Source: an uncultured Pseudomonadota bacterium (GTDB lineage Bacteria; Pseudomonadota; Alphaproteobacteria; RF32; CAG-239). Taken from it: a stretch of 64,000 bases of DNA. Position 1 is the first letter of the stretch, and each line of letters starts with the position of its first letter. The DNA lies in the NCBI GenBank assembly GCA_947054505.1, contig CAMRWU010000006.1:1-64000 (forward strand), written 5' to 3'. A program made the translations under genes and the position numbers. The notes under the pieces are model-generated. The model had not been told where the DNA came from. It saw only the letters and a list, made by a program, of their open reading frames with translations, and ran no database searches. This document shows positions 43,580 through 52,689 of this stretch, piece after piece.

Positions 43580-44262
43580 TAGTCGATCAGTTCCAACATT
43601 TCATCCACTAAATTTCTGGTACCTTCGGCAATTTCCTTTAGTGATGTTGCCAGCATATAGCACGGCGTGGTGACAATTTTGTTTTCCGAATCGACACAAA
43701 CTTCCGTCGCAGAACAATTTTGATGTTCCGCGCCCATTTTTTCAACACCGGTAGCAACTTTTTTATCGTTACCGACAGTGATTTTTATTCCCTTTTTTCC
43801 CAAAACCCGAGCAATGACTGTCGGAGCAATACACATTGCACCAATGACTATTCCGTGCTGATAGCTTTCTTCCAATGCGCGTTTAACTTCCACATTGACA
43901 TCACACTCGGCACCTTTGACAGCGAAATCACTCAGGTTTAATGCCGCGCCGAAACCTCCCGGAAAAACAATCGCATCATATTCTGTCGCCTTGAACTCGG
44001 ACAAATCTTTGACATTACCGCGGGCAATACGAGCCGACTCGGCTAAAACATTACGATTATCTTCATCTCCGGCAATCGCAACCGCATGTCCGGTAAAATG
44101 ATCAATCGTACGAGCCTGCCACGTGTTCGGCGCAAAACACTGATATTCGCAACCGCACTGGTCAACAGCCAGCATTGTACAAACGGCTTCGTGTATTTCC
44201 GAACCGTCAAAGACGCCGCAACCGGAAAGTACTATAGCAAATCGGGGGGTGTTATTATCCAT
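43576..44262 (-). CDS. elbB: ElbB-type DJ-1/PfpI glyoxalase-like protein
   Basis: ElbB (GlxA-like) belongs to the DJ-1/PfpI superfamily; the E. coli protein shows weak glyoxalase activity and was linked to isoprenoid synthesis. The signature FAIVLSGCGVFDGSEIHEAV opens the protein. The nucleophile elbow is GIVIGAMCIAPTVIARVLG, with FPGGFGAALNLSDFAV before it. ATG at 44262 follows AAAGGTC and is preferred over TTG at 44277. The gene is convergent with hpnE and divergent from the M16 peptidase. Confidence 0.9.
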   Translation of the reverse strand: MDNNTPRFAIVLSGCGVFDGSEIHEAVCTMLAVDQCGCEYQCFAPNTWQARTIDHFTGHAVAIAGDEDNRNVLAESARIARGNVKDLSEFKATEYDAIVFPGGFGAALNLSDFAVKGAECDVNVEVKRALEESYQHGIVIGAMCIAPTVIARVLGKKGIKITVGNDKKVATGVEKMGAEHQNCSATEVCVDSENKIVTTPCYMLATSLKEIAEGTRNLVDEMLELIDY

Positions 44263-44346
44263 TTTTAGACCTTTCAAAAATTTTATTTATGATATAAGAT
44301 AGCATACATTGAATAATATAATTTGCAATATAAGGGTTTATAACAG

Positions 44347-45609
44347 ATGAATTCTGAAATGACAACTTTGCCAAACGGCCTGAGAATTATCACTTCACCA
44401 CGTCCGCAAACCGAGACTGTTTCTCTCGGGGTTTGGGTTAAAACGGGAGCCGCTTACGAAAGAAAAGAAGTTAACGGGATTTCACATTTTTTGGAGCATA
44501 TGGCCTTTAAGGGAACAAAAAAACGGACAGCCTTGCAAATCTCAGAGGAAATTGAAGATCGCGGCGGTCAGTCAAATGCTTATACCTCTCGTGAATTTAC
44601 GGCCTTTTACGCCAAAATGCTGAAAGACGATGCCGAAACAGCTGTTGATGTTTTGGCAGACACTTTGCAGAACTCAACTTTTCCGGAAGATGAATTGGTG
44701 AAGGAGCGCGAGGTTGTTGTTCAGGAAATTAAACAAACAATTGATACGCCTGATGACATCATTTTTGATTATTTTCAGGAAACGGCGTTTCCGAATCAGG
44801 CGGTGGGGCGTTCTATCCTAGGACCGAAAGATGTGGTGCGCAGTTTTACCCGCGATACTCTCAATAATTATATGAAAACTAATTATGCTGCCGAAAATAT
44901 GGTGGCCTGCGCGGTCGGAAATATCGATCACGAACAGTTTGTGGAAATGATAAAGAACAGAATGAGCAATGTTCAGCCGCACACTGATTTTTCCATTGAA
45001 AAACAAGAATACATCGGCGGCCAATTCTGTGAACAACGAGACATTGAACAAGCTCATGTCGCTATCGGTTTCAAAGGATGTAAATACGAAACGGACTTAT
45101 ATTATCCGACTATTTTGTTATCCACCTTGTTTGGCGGCGGAATGTCCTCCCGACTGTTTCAGGAAATCAGAGAAAAGCGCGGCTTGGTTTATACCGTTTA
45201 CAGTTTTACGGCATCTCATACCCAAGACGGTTTGTTCGGCATTTATGCCGGTACAGGCTCAAAAGATGTGAAAGAACTTATTCCCGTTATTGCTGATGAA
45301 ATTAAGAAAATATGCGACACCAAAGTTAATGAAAAAGAATTGCAACGAGCCAAAACTCAGCTTAAGGCCAGTATGCTGATGTCTTTGGAAAGTTCTTCGG
45401 CAACATCTGAAATATTGGCGCGCCAACAGCTTATTTTTAATCGTATTATTCCGATTAAAGAAATGGTCGAACGCATCGATAATACAACACTTGATGACAT
45501 TCAAAAAACGGCACAAACTATTTTTTCAAGCAACCCGACATATACGTTGCTTGGCGCCATCGGCGAACATGCCTCCTATGATGAGCTTAAAAATATGCTG
45601 AAGAGATAA
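44347..45609 (+). CDS. M16 family zinc peptidase (processing-peptidase type)
   Basis: This pitrilysin-family metalloprotease is of the short PqqL/mitochondrial-processing-peptidase-beta type found in most alphaproteobacteria. The inverted zinc motif HxxEH is seen in GISHFLEHMAFKGTKKR (about residues 45-60), with the distal glutamate in LVKEREVVVQEIKQT. GGGMSSRLFQEIREKRGLVYTVYSF marks the C-terminal substrate-binding half. The length of 420 aa is normal. It is followed after 3 bp by ispH, so they are probably co-transcribed. Its substrate is unknown. Confidence 0.93.
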   Translation: MNSEMTTLPNGLRIITSPRPQTETVSLGVWVKTGAAYERKEVNGISHFLEHMAFKGTKKRTALQISEEIEDRGGQSNAYTSREFTAFYAKMLKDDAETAVDVLADTLQNSTFPEDELVKEREVVVQEIKQTIDTPDDIIFDYFQETAFPNQAVGRSILGPKDVVRSFTRDTLNNYMKTNYAAENMVACAVGNIDHEQFVEMIKNRMSNVQPHTDFSIEKQEYIGGQFCEQRDIEQAHVAIGFKGCKYETDLYYPTILLSTLFGGGMSSRLFQEIREKRGLVYTVYSFTASHTQDGLFGIYAGTGSKDVKELIPVIADEIKKICDTKVNEKELQRAKTQLKASMLMSLESSSATSEILARQQLIFNRIIPIKEMVERIDNTTLDDIQKTAQTIFSSNPTYTLLGAIGEHASYDELKNMLKR

Positions 45610-45612
45610 CCG

Positions 45613-46539
45613 ATGGTCAGCAATCTCTTTGTCGCCGTTCCGCACGGTTTTTGTGCCGGCGTTTCTCGTGCTGTTCGCATTGTTGAAGATACCCTCAAGG
45701 AATACGGTGCACCGATTTATGTTCGTCATGAAATCGTGCATAACAAACATGTGGTGAACGAATTTCAAAAACGCGGTGTTATTTTTATTGAAGATTTTGA
45801 TGAAATCACCGATACCACACGACCGGTTATTCTCTCCGCACACGGAACAGAACAATGTGTTTTGCAGAAAGGAAACGAACGAGGCTTAAAGCTCATTGAC
45901 GCTACCTGCCCTTTGGTCAAAAAAGTTCACCGGCAGATTCAAAAACTTGAAACAGTCGGCGCTAATATTATCGTCATTGGCAAAAACACGCATCCGGAAA
46001 TTATCGGAACTATCGGGCAAATTGACAATCACGGACAAATTACGATCATAAATTCGGAACAAGAAGCAGAAGGAATCACCCTGCCGGATGACAAACTTGT
46101 CGGTGTTGTGACGCAAACAACTCTTTCCGTTGACAAGGTTCAAAAAATCATCTCAATATTGCAACGCAAATTTCCCGCGTTAATAACGGCGAATAAAAAT
46201 GATATTTGTTACGCCACAACGCACCGACAAGCCGCAATCACTGAACTGACCAAACGTTGTGAAGCTCTGATTATCATCGGCTCTAAAAACTCATCAAACT
46301 CCAAACAATTGCAACAAACGGCTGTGCACAACGGCATAAATAAAGCGTGGCTGATTGATGATGTGAGTGAGCTTCCTGCCGATGAATTACGCGGCATTGA
46401 AAACCTCGGTATCAGCGCCGGAGCTTCTGCTCCCGAATATCTTGTCGATAATCTTATCGCAAAATTGAAAGAAGATTTTGCAAATCTTAAGATTCATGAT
46501 ATTATAGTAGCAGAAGAAAACATTGAGTTTAAATCTTGA
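45613..46539 (+). CDS. ispH: 4-hydroxy-3-methylbut-2-enyl diphosphate reductase
   Basis: IspH performs the last step of the MEP isoprenoid pathway, making IPP and DMAPP with a [4Fe-4S] cluster. The three cluster cysteines lie in PHGFCAGVSRAV (residue 14), LIDATCPLVKKVH and NDICYATTHRQAA. The substrate-binding SAHGTEQ, VVTQTTLS and SKNSSNSKQL are present. The length of 308 aa is normal. It supplies precursors used by the HpnCDE squalene enzymes encoded upstream. Confidence 0.97.
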   Translation: MVSNLFVAVPHGFCAGVSRAVRIVEDTLKEYGAPIYVRHEIVHNKHVVNEFQKRGVIFIEDFDEITDTTRPVILSAHGTEQCVLQKGNERGLKLIDATCPLVKKVHRQIQKLETVGANIIVIGKNTHPEIIGTIGQIDNHGQITIINSEQEAEGITLPDDKLVGVVTQTTLSVDKVQKIISILQRKFPALITANKNDICYATTHRQAAITELTKRCEALIIIGSKNSSNSKQLQQTAVHNGINKAWLIDDVSELPADELRGIENLGISAGASAPEYLVDNLIAKLKEDFANLKIHDIIVAEENIEFKS

Positions 46540-46557
46540 CACACAAGGAGATTATCA

Positions 46558-47625
46558 ATGTCGCGCGCAGAAGATATTTTTCAAAAGCTGATTTATTTCG
46601 GTGAAGATGCGATTGATGAGTATATTATCAATCAGCAAACAGAAGAATTGTTTCTTGACTTTAAACAAGCGGTTTCTGTCGGCAAGAACTTTACGACGCT
46701 TCATCGTGATGACCGCAGAAACTTGGCCAAAGCCATTTCCGGTTTTGGCAACTCGGAAGGCGGTGTTATTCTTTGGGGGGTTGAGTGCTCCAGAGATATT
46801 GAAGTCGGAGATGTGGCGCGAGCAAAAGTTAAAGTCAAAAATGTCCATCGCTTTTTGAGCTGGTTGGAAAATGCCATATCCGGTTGTACCATTCCCAGTC
46901 ACAACAAAGTGCGGAACCATATTGTCAGCTGTGATGCCAACGGAGACGGTTTTGTTGCTACATATATTCCAAAATCTGATATTGCACCGTTGATGACAAC
47001 CACGAACAGCACTATTTATATTCGTTCAGGCTCAAACAATGTGCCGGCTCCTTATGCCGTTATTGCAGGAATGTTCGGGCGTCGCCCGCAACCTAATGTC
47101 GAACTGTTGGCCAATAAAAGAAAAATTGAAATTCTTGACAATATCGAAGAAGATATTCTTTATCCGAAAAGCATTGACAATCCGCCCAAAGAATATGTGA
47201 AAATCAGTTTTACGGTTCAGGCGCTCAATGACAGCAACGTGATTGCCCGAGAGGTTTATCTCTCCTGTCACACTCTGGAAAGCGGTGGGGAATACAACAA
47301 GGTTCGCTTTTTGAATTATAATCATATGGATGCCATTCCTTCTATTGAGGGACAGCTTAACCTCATTAGCAAACCGGAATTACGTTTGCCGCCGCGCGGT
47401 GCTCTGCGTTTTTGTAATGTTGAAATCATTTTCTCGCCTTTTGTGGACGATGATTTTAAACTAGAAGGTGTTATCGGTGCTGATCAGGCGGCGCCCAAAA
47501 ACTTCCGCATTTACATTCCAAAGAACAAGCTTCGCTCCTTTGTCGCTCAGGCTTTACGAAAAGAAAATGAAGATAATGTTCTTTTGGGTGAATTTTTTAA
47601 TGACTATTTTATTGGTGAAAACTGA
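46558..47625 (+). CDS. AlbA_2/Schlafen-like ATP-binding-domain protein
   Basis: The N-terminal 170 residues match the AlbA_2 (Schlafen-type) domain: [34 protein letters not shown], then [33 protein letters not shown]. The C-terminal half (about 190-355) is beta-rich and unfamiliar. No winged-helix or nuclease motif is seen after it, unlike many AlbA_2 proteins. AAGGAG precedes the ATG. The stop overlaps the rnhA start (TGATG), so it is coupled to a core gene. Function is unknown; defence or transcription roles known for relatives cannot be assumed. Confidence 0.75.
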   Translation: MSRAEDIFQKLIYFGEDAIDEYIINQQTEELFLDFKQAVSVGKNFTTLHRDDRRNLAKAISGFGNSEGGVILWGVECSRDIEVGDVARAKVKVKNVHRFLSWLENAISGCTIPSHNKVRNHIVSCDANGDGFVATYIPKSDIAPLMTTTNSTIYIRSGSNNVPAPYAVIAGMFGRRPQPNVELLANKRKIEILDNIEEDILYPKSIDNPPKEYVKISFTVQALNDSNVIAREVYLSCHTLESGGEYNKVRFLNYNHMDAIPSIEGQLNLISKPELRLPPRGALRFCNVEIIFSPFVDDDFKLEGVIGADQAAPKNFRIYIPKNKLRSFVAQALRKENEDNVLLGEFFNDYFIGEN

Positions 47626-48074
47626 TGCCTCAAATTGAAATATATACAGACGGAGCATGTTCCGGAAACCCCGGTGCCGGTGGTTGGGGAGCTTTGCTTC
47701 GATATGGTTCGACAGAAAAAGAACTATCCGGCGGCGCACAACAAACGACCAACAACAGAATGGAGCTAACCGCTGTTATTGAGGCTTTGAAAGCTTTGAA
47801 AAAAGCCTGCGACATTGTTCTTTATACGGACAGCCGCTATGTTATGGACGGAATTCAGAAATGGTTACCAAACTGGAAAATCAACAATTGGCGCACAACG
47901 AATAAAAAATCAGCCGTCAAAAACATCGAACTATGGCAAGAATTAGATGCCTTACAATCCCAACACAACATCCAGTGGGTTTGGGTAAAAGGGCATAACG
48001 GCCATCCGGAAAATGAACGAGTTGACAAACTGGCACGTGACGAAGCCAAAAAATTCGCCATCGATAAGGCATAA
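47625..48074 (+). CDS. rnhA: Ribonuclease HI
   Basis: RNase HI cuts RNA in RNA-DNA hybrids. The DEDD catalytic residues are visible: Asp in [18 protein letters not shown], Glu in [13 protein letters not shown], Asp in [13 protein letters not shown] and Asp in [12 protein letters not shown], plus the flexible-loop His in [11 protein letters not shown]. The length of 149 aa is normal. Translation is coupled to the AlbA_2 gene ahead. Confidence 0.97.
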   Translation: MPQIEIYTDGACSGNPGAGGWGALLRYGSTEKELSGGAQQTTNNRMELTAVIEALKALKKACDIVLYTDSRYVMDGIQKWLPNWKINNWRTTNKKSAVKNIELWQELDALQSQHNIQWVWVKGHNGHPENERVDKLARDEAKKFAIDKA

Positions 48075-48154
48075 TATTTTTCCCTTGACTAATTAGACAC
48101 AAGCTGTTATGATTTGTCTAGTTTTGTTAATTAAACTTCTTAATGCAGGTCAAT

Positions 48155-48859
48155 ATGTCAAACAATCCCCCAAGGATTCTGCCGACAGAAGTCATTAAGA
48201 ATCCTGCATCCCCTTCTCATTCCGCAACGCGACGGAATATCCCCCTTTCACCCCAATTTGAAACCAAAGAAGAATACATCAAGTTCCTCCTCGACACCAA
48301 TAAAATCTCCTACGATAAATTGCGAATAAAGAATTCCATCATCTATCTGAAAGGACACTTGCATATAGATGAACGAGTGAAAAGCGGACTTGATTGGAGC
48401 GACGTGGTTGTTACGTCGGCTACGGTAGCTTCGGGAAAGATTAGCAAGTATGCCTATCTTCCTTGTACGAAAGCTGGTGTCAAATCCAATTTGCACACTC
48501 TCAGCATCGACGAATTTATGAAGCATAATGCTTATCATGCTCAGAAGAAAAACGGCAAATACATCGTTCCAGGCATCTTTCGAATTCCGGCAGCAGATAT
48601 ACTGCCGGATTTTAGTTTGGTACAAGCTGAAAAAGTTTATTGCTATTACAACGGCAAAGTTAATCTGGAACGTCTTCCCTATGCTTCCAAAGGCATTTTC
48701 GGCATCAAAGCAGAAAACATCATTACTCCCATGCCCAATGCGTTGCGAACAGCAAAAGCCAAAGGCTTGGGTAAAAACATTTGCAGAGAGCTGAAAAAAC
48801 GTGAACCCGGATTATGGCAAAAGTGGATTGTCACCTTTGGCTTCAAAAGCTCTTATTAG
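48155..48859 (+). CDS. Hypothetical protein, 234 aa
   Basis: I do not recognise this protein. It has a disordered, proline-rich N-terminus (MSNNPPRILPTEVIKNPASPS), then an alpha/beta region (YLKGHLHIDERVKSGLDWSDVVV) and a basic C-terminus. There is no signal peptide or membrane segment. ATG at 48155 is preferred because AGG lies 5 bases upstream; ATG at 48143 is possible. The last 4 bases overlap the convergent ScsB-like gene. The internal CTKAG and HAQKKNGKYIVPG segments gave no family. Confidence 0.6.
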   Translation: MSNNPPRILPTEVIKNPASPSHSATRRNIPLSPQFETKEEYIKFLLDTNKISYDKLRIKNSIIYLKGHLHIDERVKSGLDWSDVVVTSATVASGKISKYAYLPCTKAGVKSNLHTLSIDEFMKHNAYHAQKKNGKYIVPGIFRIPAADILPDFSLVQAEKVYCYYNGKVNLERLPYASKGIFGIKAENIITPMPNALRTAKAKGLGKNICRELKKREPGLWQKWIVTFGFKSSY

Positions 48860-51549
48860 TAATTCAGGTTTTCAATAAACTTGCGGAAATCCATGTCATT
48901 GACGATTTCGGGCAGAACAACACCATCAGGTATCCGACGGCTGAAAAGAATGTAAAACGGCAAGCCCTGACGTCCGAATTTTTTCATAAAGTTAAGGATG
49001 TCTTCGTTATAATTCGTCCAATCAACATCGATGACCGATACATTATGCTCCTCTAAAAACTCAGACATTTGCTCTCCGTCAAAAACGGTCACATCATTTA
49101 ACTTACAAGTTAAGCACCAATCAGCACCAATCCGTACGAAAACTGTTCTTCCGTCATTTAGCAATTGCTGAACTTGTTCATAGACATCAAAATTATCATA
49201 TGAGGTGGCGCTAATCTCCTGACGGCGAATATCATAACTGTTTTTTGCCAAATTAAACGACCAGACCAAAATCGCGCCTATCAACAAAAAGCTGATAATA
49301 TGAAAGAAATTTCTGGTTCGCTGTAATACCTCAACCGTATCCGGCTGTTGATCAATAATATCCATTAACGTCTTATGAAACCACAAGATTATCCAAAAGA
49401 CGCAAATGAAAGCAATAAATTGGATTAAGAGTGCTCCCGAAGTCTGAGCATAAAGAATATTCAGCAACCACACTAAAGTGAGGAAGAGCATCCATCCCAT
49501 AATGCGACTTACTTTGGACATCCATTTTCCGGGGTTGGGCATCAGATAAATCAAATCAGGAAACAAAGCAAATAACAAATATGGCAAAGATAAGCCTAAA
49601 GCAACTGCGGATAAAATCACGATAATATCCGTATAGTCTCCGCTCAGGGCAAAACCGACGGCAGTTCCCAGATAGGGAGCCGTACACGGTGTGGATAACA
49701 GCACAACAAAGAAACCGTTAAAGAAATGAAGTAATTTTCCCGAAGAAACATTGAGGCCGATTACCTTATTTAAGATACCGGAAAACGGTAGTTTTAGGCA
49801 TCCCCAAACATAGGATAAAAATCCGGCAACCACAAAAATCATACTACTCAGGAAATAAACATTTTGAAACTGCATTCCCCAACCGATTGAACGCCCCAGC
49901 CATTTTAGTCCGCACAAGCCGGCGATAAGAAAAGCAAAAGAACACCATATTCCCAAAACATTCAGAACAAAGCTTTCTCTGATATTTTTTTGATTTTTGG
50001 CTCCAAAGTTACCAAAAGACAAAAGCTTGAGTGATAACACCGGAAAAACGCATGGCATCAGATTCAGCAGAAAACCACCAAACAAAGCCATTGCAACCAA
50101 GCTTAGCGACAACGAATCTCCTTCGCTGTCAAGCAAAGACACTTCTTCGGCTTTGATTTCCTGTCGAATTGATTTTTTCTGGTTCAACCGAATCGACACT
50201 TCAACGAGGTGATCGGATAAATCTGCTCCTGCTTCCATAGCCTTAAAACGCGCTACGACTTTTTTGCCGTCAATGCGAACCAAAGGTCTGTCAAATTTGA
50301 TTCCCGTTTTGTCTTTAATGAATATGTCAAAGTCCGTTATGCTTTCTCCTGCTTCGACCTCAATCCTGACGATGGGGTGAACATCAGCAACGGCATTATG
50401 CTCTATCAGAACCTGTTTAACGGTTATATCCTTGTGATGCGCCTTGGCACTATAGATATCGGCAATTCTTAAAAAAGAAGCAGCTTCAGAATCGACACTG
50501 GTTCCAGCTTCCAACATTATTTCAGCTTTGCTGTCTGTCGGTTGACAACGAGTTTCTCCGCAGACTGTTCCTTTGAGCTCTGCTTTTAGCAAAAGCGGTT
50601 GTTTAGCATCTTTAGCCGTGGCTGAAAAAGGAACAATGATGTTTCCCCAATAACCAACCATTGTCGATTCATCAAGAAACAAACGATACGGAATCGGCCA
50701 ACGCACTTCTATGGCATCCAGATTTTCAGAATTAGCAAATGACAGTTCCAACCCGCTGTATTGTTTGAAATCCTCCGACAGAAGGAAGCCCTTTTTCAAA
50801 GGAAACATCTGCAATGCACCGGTGAGTTTGCCGTTTTCATCCACGGCCGTTTTAACGGTCAGAAAACGCATATTGACGAGTTCTGAATTTCCCCATTCAC
50901 CTATTCCTCTTTTGTCATCAACGATTTTACCGTCAAACAAGCCATAGGTGAATATCTTTTTCCAATCGCCCTCCATCAGAGCTTTTTTGAACTCTGATTT
51001 GCGTTGAAACAAGCTTTTTCCCGTTAACTTTTCACTGACTTTATTGTCTACTGCTAAACGATCACGTTCATTATCAGAATAAGAGATGATTTTCTTAAAG
51101 TCATTGATAACCAAAACTTCATCACCATTGTCCTGATACGGAACCGCATCGCCGTATTCTATTTGACTGTCATCGACAGAAATCGGTAAGTCATTTTCAA
51201 GTAAGAACTCTTTGATTGAGTTTTTAATCTTATTATACAGGCGCATCCCACGGATACCGACTCTGATAAACTTTTCGTTGGTACCGGCGGTTTCCATAGA
51301 ATAATCAGGATGTTTTTCCCTGATATCATCAACAAAGTCTTCTTCTATTTGTGTTCCGGGATATTTTTTATGATAATATTTGATGTCTTCAACATAGTCC
51401 TGCGCAATCTGACCATAATTCGGCATAACCTCCTCATCGGGGAGTTGAACGGGATTTAGAATAACTTTCCCGCCGGTTTCTTCGGCAGAAACAAAAGAGG
51501 AAGCCAATAAAAAATATATCAGAAGCGCTATTCTCATCATAAAAATCAA
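48856..51549 (-). CDS. ScsB/DsbD-like thiol:disulfide interchange protein
   Basis: This inner-membrane electron conduit carries reducing power from thioredoxin to the periplasm. It has a signal peptide and a long periplasmic N-terminal region (to about 480). Part of that region is atypical; the rest is the ScsB-type domain with VCGETRCQP as its likely redox pair. About eight membrane segments follow, with the cysteine motifs NLMPCVFPVLSLKLL and STPCTAPYLGTA. A C-terminal thioredoxin-like domain carries ADWCLTCK. The length of 897 aa is well above E. coli DsbD (about 565), which favours ScsB. It could maintain the disulfide-rich secreted proteins encoded at both window ends; that link is inference. 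Confidence 0.88.
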   Translation of the reverse strand: MIFMMRIALLIYFLLASSFVSAEETGGKVILNPVQLPDEEVMPNYGQIAQDYVEDIKYYHKKYPGTQIEEDFVDDIREKHPDYSMETAGTNEKFIRVGIRGMRLYNKIKNSIKEFLLENDLPISVDDSQIEYGDAVPYQDNGDEVLVINDFKKIISYSDNERDRLAVDNKVSEKLTGKSLFQRKSEFKKALMEGDWKKIFTYGLFDGKIVDDKRGIGEWGNSELVNMRFLTVKTAVDENGKLTGALQMFPLKKGFLLSEDFKQYSGLELSFANSENLDAIEVRWPIPYRLFLDESTMVGYWGNIIVPFSATAKDAKQPLLLKAELKGTVCGETRCQPTDSKAEIMLEAGTSVDSEAASFLRIADIYSAKAHHKDITVKQVLIEHNAVADVHPIVRIEVEAGESITDFDIFIKDKTGIKFDRPLVRIDGKKVVARFKAMEAGADLSDHLVEVSIRLNQKKSIRQEIKAEEVSLLDSEGDSLSLSLVAMALFGGFLLNLMPCVFPVLSLKLLSFGNFGAKNQKNIRESFVLNVLGIWCSFAFLIAGLCGLKWLGRSIGWGMQFQNVYFLSSMIFVVAGFLSYVWGCLKLPFSGILNKVIGLNVSSGKLLHFFNGFFVVLLSTPCTAPYLGTAVGFALSGDYTDIIVILSAVALGLSLPYLLFALFPDLIYLMPNPGKWMSKVSRIMGWMLFLTLVWLLNILYAQTSGALLIQFIAFICVFWIILWFHKTLMDIIDQQPDTVEVLQRTRNFFHIISFLLIGAILVWSFNLAKNSYDIRRQEISATSYDNFDVYEQVQQLLNDGRTVFVRIGADWCLTCKLNDVTVFDGEQMSEFLEEHNVSVIDVDWTNYNEDILNFMKKFGRQGLPFYILFSRRIPDGVVLPEIVNDMDFRKFIENLNY

Positions 51550-51635
51550 TTATTTTGCCATAAAAAAAATATATTTTTACATTACTTTAAATTATGATAG
51601 AATACAAGTATTGAGTAATTTTAAATCAGGTATAT

Positions 51636-52214
51636 ATGAATAATATGACTGATACGAACACTAATTATCTGACCGGCAAATGCTTAGTGTCTATGCCGGG
51701 ACTAAATGATGACAACTTTAAAAACGCTCTGATCTTTGTTTGTTCTCATAACAAAGACGGCGCTATGGGTTTTGTTATCAATAAAAAAATAAAAGAATTT
51801 TCTTTTAACGATTTGGCCAACCAATTACCGATTGCAACATCCCAGCCGATTACCCCTATCGATCTGTATCAAGGCGGACCGATGGATAAGGTTCGCGGTT
51901 TTGTTCTGCACACAACCGATTATATGAAAGGCGACAGTATCGCCATCGGTGAGGATATTGCCGTTTCATCTTCCGTTGATATTCTGACGGATATTGCTTT
52001 TGGCAATGGCCCAAAAAATAACCTTATTGCTTTAGGATACGCCAGCTGGTCTCCCAATCAGCTTGAACAGGAAATCATTGCCAATTCATGGTTGGTTGTT
52101 CCTGCTACTCCGGAACTTGTTTTCAAAACAAAAGACGAAGACAAATGGTTGGCGGCTCTGTCATCTATCGGCGTTGATGCCGCCCGTCTTTGCGGGTTGC
52201 CGGGGCGCGCGTAA
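51636..52214 (+). CDS. YqgE/AlgH family protein
   Basis: This conserved cytoplasmic protein is of the UPF0301 family, of uncertain function. Signatures are LTGKCLVSMPGLNDDNFKNALIFVCSHNKDGAMGFVINK, YQGGPMDKVRGFVLHT, and ALGYASWSPNQLEQEIIANSWLVVPA. The length of 192 aa is normal. ATG at 51636 or the in-frame ATG four codons later (51645) could start it. It is divergent from the ScsB-like gene. Confidence 0.92.
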   Translation: MNNMTDTNTNYLTGKCLVSMPGLNDDNFKNALIFVCSHNKDGAMGFVINKKIKEFSFNDLANQLPIATSQPITPIDLYQGGPMDKVRGFVLHTTDYMKGDSIAIGEDIAVSSSVDILTDIAFGNGPKNNLIALGYASWSPNQLEQEIIANSWLVVPATPELVFKTKDEDKWLAALSSIGVDAARLCGLPGRA

Positions 52215-52397
52215 TATAGTCGGCATTTTTTTGATTTTCATCCTTTCTAAAACTTTAATTCAGGTGTACGGATTTTTCGTTCACTGAAGGAGGAAAATAG
52301 GACTGTACAAATTAAATTCCCATTGTTACTCTATACTCAACAAAGGACTTCCGGACTTATATACAATATTATCTTTTTAGTAACAAAGGAGGAAGCT

Positions 52398-52619
52398 ATG
52401 CAAAGAACAAGAACGACTGTTAAATACAGCCCTGTTGAACAAAACATCATTCTCATCAACAAAATCTATCAGAGTTTTGAAGCATTGGAAGAAACTCTCG
52501 GCATGTTAAAGCTTGAAGAGCCATTGTTTATGACTTATGCCGCAAAAAAATCTTTCGCAGGTTTGGTTTTCAAGGATATTCGCAAAGAAAGTGAAAAGAA
52601 AGAACCGCTGAAGCACTAA
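52398..52619 (+). CDS. Small hypothetical protein, 73 aa
   Basis: I do not recognise this protein. A strong AAGGAGG site sits 5 bases before the ATG at 52398. The product is small, basic and helical (NIILINKIYQSFEALEETLGMLKLEEP), with no signal peptide. It ends just before a terminator shared with cysS. The 180 bp between yqgE and this gene hold no other feature I can name. Confidence 0.6.
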   Translation: MQRTRTTVKYSPVEQNIILINKIYQSFEALEETLGMLKLEEPLFMTYAAKKSFAGLVFKDIRKESEKKEPLKH

Positions 52620-52653
52620 TCTGCTATGACGACAAAGGATATTGAATTTATGC

Positions 52654-52679
52654 AAAAGCCCCAGAAAGGGGCTCTTTTA
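52654..52679. terminator. Bidirectional terminator between convergent genes
   Basis: AAAAGCCCC pairs with GGGGCTCTTTT (one bulged C) around AGAAA, with A and T tracts on both sides. It serves the 73-aa gene and cysS. Confidence 0.85.
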
Positions 52680-52689
52680 GTAATTATTG

